Source: CBDVBL01 sp965555375
GTDB lineage: Bacteria; Zixibacteria; MSB-5A5; UBA10806
Assembly (NCBI GenBank): GCA_965555375.1
Contig: CBEWDL010000009.1
Coordinates: 1-36,442, forward strand
DNA: 36,442 nucleotides
Direction of reading: 5' to 3'
Positions 9,044 through 16,426 of the stretch are shown here, piece after piece. The position numbers and the translations under genes are program-made. The notes below the pieces were generated by a model. It was given only the letters and a program-made list of their open reading frames with translations. It was not told the origin of the DNA and did not search any database. Positions within the stretch are counted from its first letter, which is position 1. Each line of letters begins with the position of its first letter.

Positions 9044-9071
9044 TTGACAAAATAAAATCAACCGATATTTT
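9044..9071 (+). promoter_or_regulatory. Promoter of the rhodanese/DoxX operon
   Basis: TTGACA (9044-9049) and TATTTT (9066-9071) are spaced by 16 bases. The first in-frame ATG of the downstream gene (9072) directly abuts the -10 box. The expected transcription start falls near the in-frame GTG at 9078, suggesting a leaderless mRNA. Confidence 0.6.
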
Positions 9072-9593
9072 ATGCGCGTGAGGATTTTGAGGGATGCGAT
9101 TTTGATCGCCGCCATCGCCGCCGCCCTCGGGCTGGCGGTAAATGGTATCCGAAGTTTTGCTGCCCTGGGCGGGTTGCCTCTGGATACTCCGTGGCCGGAT
9201 AACCGCCAGCGCGTCGAACCCGAATTTCCCTTATCCTATGAAGAAGGCGACTCCCTGCTGACTCTGGAAGATGCCTATAATCTTTATCTCGGCGGGGAGG
9301 CTATATTTCTCGATGCCCGCGATCCTTTCGAATATGAAGAAGGACATATAAAGGGAGCCGTCAATCTGCCCTTTGACTGGATGGAGGAGTATTGGGAGGA
9401 TGTAAGACCGCTACTGAATCCAGATAAGGAGATTATCGCCTATTGCGGGGGAATCGATTGCGAGCTCTCCCTTTTCCTCGCTCGCGATCTTAAATATCAG
9501 GGTTTTGAAAAATCGTATGTATTTTTCAGGGGCTGGCAGATATGGAACGAGGCCGGTCTGCCGGTTGAGATTTCGGAACTGGATGATGATTAA
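9072..9593 (+). CDS. Membrane-anchored rhodanese-domain protein
   Basis: Rhodanese domains carry sulfur as a Cys persulfide. The protein (173 residues from ATG 9072, or 171 from GTG 9078) has one N-terminal membrane anchor (about residues 8-32), then a periplasmic rhodanese domain. That domain contains FLDARDPFEYEEGHIKGAVNLP and an active-site loop beginning at Cys125 (YCGGIDC, with a second Cys at 130). The promoter overlaps the ATG, so translation may really begin at GTG 9078. It overlaps the DoxX-like gene that follows, and the pair is probably one functional unit in periplasmic thiol or sulfur chemistry. The sulfur donor and acceptor are unknown. Confidence 0.85.
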   Translation: MRVRILRDAILIAAIAAALGLAVNGIRSFAALGGLPLDTPWPDNRQRVEPEFPLSYEEGDSLLTLEDAYNLYLGGEAIFLDARDPFEYEEGHIKGAVNLPFDWMEEYWEDVRPLLNPDKEIIAYCGGIDCELSLFLARDLKYQGFEKSYVFFRGWQIWNEAGLPVEISELDDD

Positions 9594-10035
9594 CCGGTTT
9601 TTGCAAAAACCATCGATTCTACTTATCTCGCGGATAATACTCGGCGCCTTATTTATATACGCCAGTACCGATAAAATCATGCAACCCCTGGCATTCGCCC
9701 AGGTGATACATCATTATCGTCTCACGCCCCCGGATCTGATTAACTTTTTCGCCGTGATCTTACCCTGGATGGAACTGTTGGCGGGACTGCTGTTGATCAT
9801 AGGATATCGTGTGAAAGGCTCAAGCCTTGTGATAAGTGTTTTACTCGTATTCTTCGCCGCCCTATTGACCATAACCGCCATCAGGGGTATAAACGTGGCC
9901 TGCGGCTGTTTTACAACCTCCACTGCAGTTAAATCCAATCTCGTGTTGCGCATAATCGAGGATATCGGGATGCTGCTTTTGGGACTGCATATATTGTTAT
10001 TTTATAAAGGAAAATCCCGCGCAAGGCCGGAGTAA
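9583..10035 (+). CDS. DoxX/MauE-family membrane protein
   Basis: This 150-residue integral membrane protein has four predicted helices and a CGC motif (NVACGCFTTS) near the third to fourth helix. That pattern is typical of the MauE/DoxX group, which is often linked to quinone or thiol redox chemistry. I place the start at ATG 9583 (or 9586), overlapping the rhodanese stop; a longer frame from 9505 would run inside the rhodanese gene and is unlikely. The tight coupling with the rhodanese suggests that the two form a membrane redox or sulfur-handling unit. The precise role is inferred from the family only. Confidence 0.8.
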   Translation: MMINRFLQKPSILLISRIILGALFIYASTDKIMQPLAFAQVIHHYRLTPPDLINFFAVILPWMELLAGLLLIIGYRVKGSSLVISVLLVFFAALLTITAIRGINVACGCFTTSTAVKSNLVLRIIEDIGMLLLGLHILLFYKGKSRARPE

Positions 10036-10282
10036 ATAGACGCCGCCGAGTTAAATTGAAAAACCGCCTTAATCAATTTTGGCGTGTTTTTTTGTTGCTT
10101 TTAGGTCTTTTGTTAAACATATAAGAGACAATGAATATATTTTCTATATCCGAATCAGAAATTAAAAAAGCACAAGAAGAGTAAGAGAGAGATATTTATA
10201 CTGGCTACAAAGCCGGAAAGAGTATTCAAGGGGAAACCAAATAATCAATAGTTGTAGCAAGATTAAGAAAGGGGTACATGCT
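10036..10282 (+). other. AT-rich intergenic region before the 94-aa gene
   Basis: No gene is visible in this stretch. A weak CCGCC...GGCG hairpin followed by a T-run near 10065-10095 might terminate the DoxX transcript. The rest is AT-rich, with no promoter that I can place confidently. A purine-rich AAAGGGG Shine-Dalgarno for the next gene lies at the right end. Confidence 0.4.
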
Positions 10283-10567
10283 ATGGCCAATAGTAAGAAA
10301 AAGCAATCCTCAAAGAAAACATACACATTCGGAACCTGCAGATACGCCAAGATACAGCCAAAGCGGACAACGTTATCTACCAAAACCAAGGTCCTCAACA
10401 TACACCTTACATTTGAGGAAGCACTCAAGCTCAATGTTGCAGTTGATGAATGTATAAGAAAGCTCAATTCCTACAAGAGAAGCACCGTAGCGGGGAAGAA
10501 AGCATCACTTAATCTCACCATTCATCTTCAGCTCAAACGAGTTGCGGTGAACCAGGGTACCATCTGA
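10283..10567 (+). CDS. Small basic protein of unknown function (94 aa)
   Basis: I do not recognise this gene. It is preceded by an AAAGGGG Shine-Dalgarno at a suitable distance from ATG 10283. The N-terminal 30 residues are strongly basic (SKKKQSSKK), and two Cys occur in the protein. The rest suggests a strand-helix-strand arrangement: VLNIHLTFEEAL, a helix with DECIRKLNSYKR, then SLNLTIHLQLKRV. The basic tail hints at nucleic-acid binding, but that is inference. It stands alone between an AT-rich spacer and a block of palindromic repeats. The high-quality ribosome binding site and lack of frame breaks argue that it is a real gene. Confidence 0.65.
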   Translation: MANSKKKQSSKKTYTFGTCRYAKIQPKRTTLSTKTKVLNIHLTFEEALKLNVAVDECIRKLNSYKRSTVAGKKASLNLTIHLQLKRVAVNQGTI

Positions 10568-10983
10568 GAACAAAAGAAGTAGGTCGGCATTTTAATGCCG
10601 ACGCGTAGCATGCCGCCAACAACTTGCGGCCAATAAATTGGCCGCCTACAACGAAAATCCGATAGCAGGTTATAGCTGGTAGGTCGATTTCGAACGAAAT
10701 GAGAGACCCGACATTAAACAATCTCTCGGCGCTCGTAGGAATCCTTTCCTGCCAGAAGAATAGTGTCTGGAAGGGGTTCCCGACGTCGCACGGAGAATTA
10801 AGGTTGATAGGCGGGACTTTCCAGTCCCGCAACCGGCTATTGGCCTGCAGGTCGGCTTCCGATTGAAATGAGAAAACCGACAAAGACACCCCTTCAAGAA
10901 TGTCGGCCTTCTCGCTATGCTCCGAGGCCGAGCTACAAAACCTATAATCCGGCAAGGGCCAGTATGTCCGATGAACATCTATC
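10568..10983. repeat. Block of REP-like palindromic repeats
   Basis: No coding sequence is convincing here. Instead there are perfect or near-perfect hairpins: a 9-bp GTCGGCATT palindrome at 10583-10602, a 9-bp GCGGCCAAT palindrome at 10626-10645 and an 8-bp GCGGGACT palindrome at 10811-10830. Two longer related units begin AGGTCG, share GAAATGAGA in the middle and end CCGAC (about 10681-10714 and 10851-10884). Related units recur at 23260-23425, 30526-30551 and about 31500-31565, so this is a dispersed family of intergenic palindromes. Confidence 0.7.
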
Positions 10984-12210
10984 TCAATTCAGATTCGATG
11001 GGTCCGATACTATCTGAACTTTCACCATCTCACCGGCGCGTATATGCTCGACCTCCGGCGGCATCACGATAAACCCGTTTGCAGTAGAGAACGCTCTAAC
11101 GGACGGCGAGTTGCGAGATCCGGCGGGCATGGCCATGAAACCATCATCGGTAACACGAACCTCAGCCCGGACAAAATGCGTGATACCGCCGCCCCCGTTG
11201 AGATCCTTCCCCAGACGGGCCACCACCTCCGCCCTCCGAAGCTCCCGTCTACCCTGCATTTTCATTATTGCAGGCCTGATGAATTGCTCCAATACGACCA
11301 TAGAAGAAAGAATGTTGCTTGAAAGGCCAAAAATGGGCACACCATTGAAAGTGCCGAAGATCAGGGGCTTGCCCGGCCTGATGGCCACCCTCCAGAACTT
11401 CAGATCCATCCCGACCCGCTGGAGCATCGCTTTCATAGCATCGAAATCCGAAAACGATGAGCCTGCTGTTGCGATTAGCATATCGCTCTCCATCGCCATC
11501 TTTACCCTGCCCGCTACATTGTCCGGATTAACCTCGAATATTCCGAGATTTATCGGCTCCGCACCGTATTCGGAGAGCTGAATTTGCAGAGTACAGGTAT
11601 TACCCGCCCTTAGTTTTCCCAGTTGCGGAGGGCCGTCCGGAGAGATGAGATCATTCCCCGATGCAAAGAAAGAGACACGGGGCTTACGATAACAGAGAAC
11701 CTCGCTTCTGCCTATTGCTCCCAGGACACCGATATCTGCGGCGCTGAGAATCTTGCCCTGGGGAAGCACGGTCGAGCCGGCCTCGATATCCGCCCCTTTG
11801 ATGAAAATATGCTCGCCTGGTTTTTGAGAACTGTAAATCCTGACCTTTTTGGCGCTTTCTCTCACGGCATGATCCGATGAAATGACCGAATCCACCCCTT
11901 CAGGGAGTGGGCCCCCGGCCGCCACCTTCAAAGCGTGACCGGATTGAATAACATGATCCCAACGATCCCCCGCCTTTACCTCACCGTCCAGAATAAGAGT
12001 CGCAGGCCTGGATCGATCGCTGTTGACTATGTCTGCGCTCCTGAGAGCGAATCCCTCGATGGTAGCCATATCATAGGGAGGAATGTCTTCCGAGGAAACG
12101 ATATCTTCGGCCAGAACCATGCCAATCGCCCGGAGAATAGGGACGTTCGTCGGCTCCAGAATACGAGCATGATCAAGCACGATTTGCAGGGCTTTTTCAA
12201 CGGTAATCAT
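10984..12210 (-). CDS. moeA: MoeA-family molybdopterin molybdenumtransferase, diverged
   Basis: MoeA inserts molybdate into adenylylated molybdopterin to complete the molybdenum cofactor. The 408-residue length, four-domain order and blocks such as VEKALQIVLDHA, SGNDLISP-like and IRPGKPLIFG fit MoeA. The active-site loops are altered, however. The usual NSAMDGYA region reads MATIEGFA, the GGVSVG-(E/D)-x-D loop reads AGSSFSDFD, and the PGNP loop reads SSNI. The Shine-Dalgarno GGGAGGGG sits upstream of ATG 12210, and a promoter with a long leader lies at 12380-12408. No other cofactor genes are nearby. It may be a specialised or non-molybdenum MoeA paralogue, so the fold is secure but the function less so. 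Confidence 0.82.
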   Translation of the reverse strand: MITVEKALQIVLDHARILEPTNVPILRAIGMVLAEDIVSSEDIPPYDMATIEGFALRSADIVNSDRSRPATLILDGEVKAGDRWDHVIQSGHALKVAAGGPLPEGVDSVISSDHAVRESAKKVRIYSSQKPGEHIFIKGADIEAGSTVLPQGKILSAADIGVLGAIGRSEVLCYRKPRVSFFASGNDLISPDGPPQLGKLRAGNTCTLQIQLSEYGAEPINLGIFEVNPDNVAGRVKMAMESDMLIATAGSSFSDFDAMKAMLQRVGMDLKFWRVAIRPGKPLIFGTFNGVPIFGLSSNILSSMVVLEQFIRPAIMKMQGRRELRRAEVVARLGKDLNGGGGITHFVRAEVRVTDDGFMAMPAGSRNSPSVRAFSTANGFIVMPPEVEHIRAGEMVKVQIVSDPSNLN

Positions 12211-12379
12211 AACACCTTCCCCTCCCTTTGAAGGAACGACCGCTCTGCCGGCAGAATAAGAACTTGACGACCCGCCGGTTAAACCTCTCTAAAGCTTTTG
12301 AACAAATACTACAGGGTGGGGGACATAAATACCTGAGCCAAAATTACCTCGGCTCCCCCTCCGGTACTAAATTTTCGCA
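12211..12379 (-). other. Structured leader upstream of moeA
   Basis: This is the predicted 5' untranslated region of moeA, about 160 bases. It contains paired segments: GGGGGAGCC with GGCTC and a distal CCCCC (12299-12365), and CCGGC with GCCGG further down. The pattern could be a regulatory leader, but I cannot match it to a named riboswitch, including the Moco element. No gene is visible. Confidence 0.4.
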
Positions 12380-12408
12380 ATTTTATTTTAGCATTCGTAT
12401 TTTGTCAA
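12380..12408 (-). promoter_or_regulatory. Promoter of moeA
   Basis: On the minus strand TTGACA (12408-12403) and TAAAAT (12385-12380) are separated by exactly 17 bases. This is one of the best sigma70 matches in the window. Confidence 0.7.
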
Positions 12409-12569
12409 GCAGTTTTTTCGTCAATTTCTCCAGGATGGTTTCGTAACTGTACTGCGATTAAAGGGTTGAGATGTCGTATCAAGATGCCATTTTGGCTATG
12501 GTCGGAAAGCCCCTACAATTCGGGCTCCGGAGATCATATCTATTCTGAAGGCGCCACTGGAAGAAGATT

Positions 12570-12598
12570 AAAAAAGGCCGATCCGAGATGGATCGGCC
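12570..12598 (-). terminator. Rho-independent terminator of the efp-ctpA operon
   Basis: A perfect 9-bp stem (GGCCGATCC/GGATCGGCC, 12576-12598) with a 5-base loop is followed on the minus strand by six T (12575-12570). It lies 27 bases past the ctpA stop. Confidence 0.92.
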
Positions 12599-12624
12599 AA
12601 TTTCTGCTCAAAACGCGCCGGCTC

Positions 12625-14295
12625 TCATCCCCCAAGAATCCCGGCATATTCGCCGGGCGACGTGAGAATCTCCACTGCCTTCAAAACATTAGGATCGGTT
12701 TCAAGGACTATCTGTTCGTAGACAGCGGATTCCCCGTAAAGCCTGGTTAGTATATCACGCTTGATTCCACGCTTTATGTAGTCGATGTTCCTGAAAAACT
12801 CCTGTTCTTTATCGGTCTCGATCAATTCATGTATTCGGGCAAGTTCTTCTGAAAACTGTTCTTTTTTCTCGGTTTCATCGACGATCCTTTCGAGGTCATC
12901 AAAGGCCTTTTCAAGGGGGCTTTTGAATGTAAATTCCTTTTCCTTTAAGAATTCCCCGAACTCCTCGAGCATCTCATCCGTGACAGAGAAATCCTCCGGC
13001 AGATCGGGATGTTTGGTGGTGTAGGTAATAGAGAAATCGAAAAACGTTGAAAGCCTATCGAGATTTATCGCCATCGGCGAAAGTTTTTCCCGTTCCACGA
13101 TTATGTCCGGGTTAATACCCCCGCCGCCATATACTATTCTGCCGCCCTTGGTGTAAAAGATCTCAAGCATGCTCGAATCGACTTCCACCGAGTCAGCCTC
13201 AACCAGCTCCTCCGGATGACGAGTGGATCGAGAGTCCTTCTGTATGCATCTGCCCGATGGTACGTGCCATTTTGCGGTGGTAAGCTTCAAGGCGGCACCC
13301 TCGGATAATTGATAGATCTGTTGGACGAGCCCTTTGCCGAACGTGGTATTTCCCACTATAACACCGCGATCCGAATCCTGAATGGCGCCGGCCACAATTT
13401 CCGATGCCGAGGCTGACATCTCATTAACCAAGACCACGATCGGAATATCGGGAATGTCCGAGTCGTGGCTTGCGAAATGAGTCCGATTCTGTTTGTTGTC
13501 CCTTCCTTTGGTATAAACAATCTCGGAACCCTTGGGCAGGAAATGGTTCGATACCTTGACCGCCTGATTTAGAAGACCGCCGCCATTGGAACGAAGATCG
13601 AAAATCAAACCGTCGATATTTTCGCCTGTAACCTCTGTGATAGCGGCCTCAAGTTCGTTATCGGCTTCTTCTCCAAACCTGGCCAGGCGGATATAGCCTA
13701 TCTTTTTACCACTCTCTTCAATAACCCCGGCGAATGGAACCATCTTGATGGTGATAACCGCCCTCTCTATCGTATATTCGAGCGGCTCATCGACGCCTTC
13801 CCGTTCTATCGTTAAGGTGACTTTCGTGCCGGCTTCGCCCCGCATCAGGTTCGATGCCTCCCGTGTGGACATATCCTTGCTGCTTCTATCATCGATCTTG
13901 ACGATCCGGTCTCCGGCCCGCAGACCCATCCTGTAAGCTGGAGTTCCCTCCATGGGCGATACAACGGTTACCCAGTTATCTTTAAGAAATATGGTCATAC
14001 CGAGGCCGGAATATTTCCCCGACGTCTGCTCCATCAGCTGTTCGAAATCTTTCCTCTCCATGAATTCGGAAAACGGGTCGAGCCTATCGATCATCCCCCG
14101 AATGCCGGAGAATATCAGGTCTTTTATATCGAGTTTGTCCACGTAGCGGGCGTTTATTTTGAAAGCGATATCCGACGAGAGTTTGACCAGCGAGTATATG
14201 GAATCTCCCGAACTCTGGGCGAACGATATGGTAAAAAACGCTACAAGGCTAATCAGCACGACTGTTGCCATCCCGATTTTGAATTTGCTCTTCAT
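12625..14295 (-). CDS. ctpA: C-terminal processing peptidase, S41 family
   Basis: CtpA/Prc peptidases are periplasmic serine proteases that trim or degrade proteins from the C-terminus. The 556-residue protein has a signal peptide or N-terminal anchor (1-27), then an N-terminal helical region. A PDZ domain follows (about 95-165, with YSGLGM and RAGDRIVKID). The S41 catalytic domain carries the Ser cluster SASASEI (294-300) and the general-base Lys in FGKG (Lys321). A charged helical C-terminal tail of about 130 residues follows. The start ATG has a GGAGGAAG Shine-Dalgarno. It is the last gene of the operon and is followed by a strong terminator. Confidence 0.93.
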   Translation of the reverse strand: MKSKFKIGMATVVLISLVAFFTISFAQSSGDSIYSLVKLSSDIAFKINARYVDKLDIKDLIFSGIRGMIDRLDPFSEFMERKDFEQLMEQTSGKYSGLGMTIFLKDNWVTVVSPMEGTPAYRMGLRAGDRIVKIDDRSSKDMSTREASNLMRGEAGTKVTLTIEREGVDEPLEYTIERAVITIKMVPFAGVIEESGKKIGYIRLARFGEEADNELEAAITEVTGENIDGLIFDLRSNGGGLLNQAVKVSNHFLPKGSEIVYTKGRDNKQNRTHFASHDSDIPDIPIVVLVNEMSASASEIVAGAIQDSDRGVIVGNTTFGKGLVQQIYQLSEGAALKLTTAKWHVPSGRCIQKDSRSTRHPEELVEADSVEVDSSMLEIFYTKGGRIVYGGGGINPDIIVEREKLSPMAINLDRLSTFFDFSITYTTKHPDLPEDFSVTDEMLEEFGEFLKEKEFTFKSPLEKAFDDLERIVDETEKKEQFSEELARIHELIETDKEQEFFRNIDYIKRGIKRDILTRLYGESAVYEQIVLETDPNVLKAVEILTSPGEYAGILGG

Positions 14296-14377
14296 GCTTC
14301 CTCCGACGATATCAGATTATTATTCCTATCCAAAAAAAAGAACAACCACTAAGGCTATTCTGTTTCCCTTTTTTACT

Positions 14378-16426
14378 CTATTCAAAGATCAAAGTTGCCA
14401 GAATCGCTAAACTTACAATCGCAAGGGCAACCATCAGAAATATCGTTCCTAAAGACATCAGAATACCGGGCCCGAAAACGGCTGCCAGGAGAGCGCCGTA
14501 AAGGTCTGCGCCATAAAGGGTTGCCCCGACCCTGGGGGCATCCCCCGATCGATCCGTGAAGGCTGCAAAACCTCCTCCGGTGGAAAACCCGGCCGCCAAC
14601 GATGACATATAAAGCAAAATATAAGCAAATATCAAGCCCAAATCCAATTTAACGATAGCGAAGGCAACCGGCACGGCAATGGCCGCCAGCAGGATAGGTG
14701 TTATTAAGATTAGCGGCTTCAACCGCCGCGAATATGTCGCTCCCACAGCCAGCCCGGCCATGAAGATGGCCAGGATCATGCCTAAATGCAGATGAAGAGA
14801 ACCAAACAGGGTCTGGAAAAGATAGATAATCGCGATCTCGAAAGACATGCCTATAAAACCCAGGCCGGTAACGCCGAAAATCGATGAAAATCGAATCCGC
14901 CTTAATGCCGCCAAAAATAGGGGGATAATTATCAACAATATGAATACAATCAAAACGTAAGGACGTGCGTAAATATCGAAGACCGATCCCGCCGCCCCAA
15001 AAGCCGACCCTTGCCAGTTCAGGTAGCGAAGAACAGACATCGGTTTCAGCACGCCATTGGGATGCGCAGCCTCATCCAGCGCATTCTCGAGATTCGATAT
15101 GCGAAACTCCGCCAGCCTGTTGATGATCAAAGGATAATTGAAATACGGTGATTCAATGTTCATCTGCTGAAATCCCGCAAACAGATCCTCCGATTCCACC
15201 CGCTTCCCGGCATCTTTGAAACAAACGAAACCGACTCTTGCTCCGGGGATAGCCACAATCGAATCGAATAAACCACTTAAGGTATTCTTAAGGGAAGACA
15301 GATAATCTGCCAGAGCGGGCGACAAATAATTCTCATCGGAGATGGTGCTGACGTAAAGGATACCATCGTCATTTAAAAAACCTGCGCAGCGTTCGAAAAA
15401 GAGATCGGTTTCCATCCTGTAATCATAAATATTACCAGCACCATAAAGCAAAACCGATACGATATCAAATCGGCGTTGTGTCGCCAACGAGAGTGGATCT
15501 CCTATTTCGTATTGCGATAGATCCGGTACATTCAATCTCGTATATGCCCTATCGCTATATAATATCAGGGGCTTCACTCCCGATGGCAGATACTCGCCAA
15601 TCTGCGTACCCTCATATCCGATAAGCAGAATATCATCCGCGTCAGGGTGGAACAAAAACGGCCAGAGCAGCGCTTCCTCGGTCGACGCTCTATCAGGAAT
15701 GACGCCGATCTGCCGGCCGTTGTGCATAACGGTCAACTGATCGCCCCGAGCCAGAAGCGACCACCGGCCTGAGAGGCCATGTGCAACGTCAACAGTATTG
15801 AATCCGGGCCACCTGATATTCGAAGCGGCACGGTCAAAATAGGGATTGAGAGCAACCGCGAGGAGAGCTCCAACAGTTCCGAGAATCAGCAGAGATCTTT
15901 TGCCAGATAAAAATCTTGAAAACTCAAGCATGGATAACAGAAGTAAGAAACCGAAATCACCCGATCCGAGGACAACCCAGAGCGATGCTGAAAGACCGCC
16001 AATCAGGCTGCCTATAGCCTCGTTTCTGTAGATATGAGATGCCCTGGTTTGAGGCCCTATCAGAAGCGGAAATAGAGATCCATAAAGAATTCCCGTCGGC
16101 GCCATGCCGAATATAGCAAGCGGCAAAAATCTCAAAGGATCCAGAACGCCGGTAAAGAAACCCGGATAGAGAAATATCAAAAAGGCCAGAGGCATTTTCA
16201 CAAGCGACGAAAAGAGCCAGATCAGCCGCCGTTTATGCTGAGGTATTCTGTGCCCCATGAGAGAGCCGAAGCCGACCCATCCGATCCAACCGCCAATTGC
16301 TATGGCAGCATACAGCTCACCGCCTATCTGCGATGATAATATGAATCTTATAAATACGGTCTGGGTAGCCAGGGAGCAGACGCCGAGGAAAACAGCGTCA
16401 GCGGAACGTGAAGAATTAACGGTCAC
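14378..16426 (-). CDS. Polytopic membrane protein with degenerate spermidine-synthase-like domain
   Basis: This 682-residue protein has roughly seven N-terminal membrane helices, a soluble Rossmann-like middle (about residues 240-430) and a second set of C-terminal helices. That is the layout of the fused MFS/spermidine-synthase family. The middle region keeps a DDILLIGYEG strand-loop but lacks the normal GGGDG nucleotide-binding motif and acidic catalytic residues, so aminopropyl-transfer activity is doubtful. I place the start at GTG 16426, giving a GTGA overlap with the radical SAM gene; a longer frame to 16540 would lie inside that gene. The coupling suggests a joint role with the radical SAM enzyme. 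The function is unknown. Confidence 0.75.
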   Translation of the reverse strand: MTVNSSRSADAVFLGVCSLATQTVFIRFILSSQIGGELYAAIAIGGWIGWVGFGSLMGHRIPQHKRRLIWLFSSLVKMPLAFLIFLYPGFFTGVLDPLRFLPLAIFGMAPTGILYGSLFPLLIGPQTRASHIYRNEAIGSLIGGLSASLWVVLGSGDFGFLLLLSMLEFSRFLSGKRSLLILGTVGALLAVALNPYFDRAASNIRWPGFNTVDVAHGLSGRWSLLARGDQLTVMHNGRQIGVIPDRASTEEALLWPFLFHPDADDILLIGYEGTQIGEYLPSGVKPLILYSDRAYTRLNVPDLSQYEIGDPLSLATQRRFDIVSVLLYGAGNIYDYRMETDLFFERCAGFLNDDGILYVSTISDENYLSPALADYLSSLKNTLSGLFDSIVAIPGARVGFVCFKDAGKRVESEDLFAGFQQMNIESPYFNYPLIINRLAEFRISNLENALDEAAHPNGVLKPMSVLRYLNWQGSAFGAAGSVFDIYARPYVLIVFILLIIIPLFLAALRRIRFSSIFGVTGLGFIGMSFEIAIIYLFQTLFGSLHLHLGMILAIFMAGLAVGATYSRRLKPLILITPILLAAIAVPVAFAIVKLDLGLIFAYILLYMSSLAAGFSTGGGFAAFTDRSGDAPRVGATLYGADLYGALLAAVFGPGILMSLGTIFLMVALAIVSLAILATLIFE

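Noticed and set aside
10162..10955. Minus-strand ORFs around the 94-aa gene and the repeat block
   Set aside because: They run through palindromic repeats or opposite a better-supported gene and have no ribosome binding site.
10568..10983. CRISPR array
   Set aside because: The units are palindromes of different sequence and irregular spacing, not identical direct repeats with equal-length spacers, and no cas gene is present.
12228..12446. Small plus-strand gene in the moeA-ctpA gap
   Set aside because: No Shine-Dalgarno or family, and it lies over the moeA promoter and leader.
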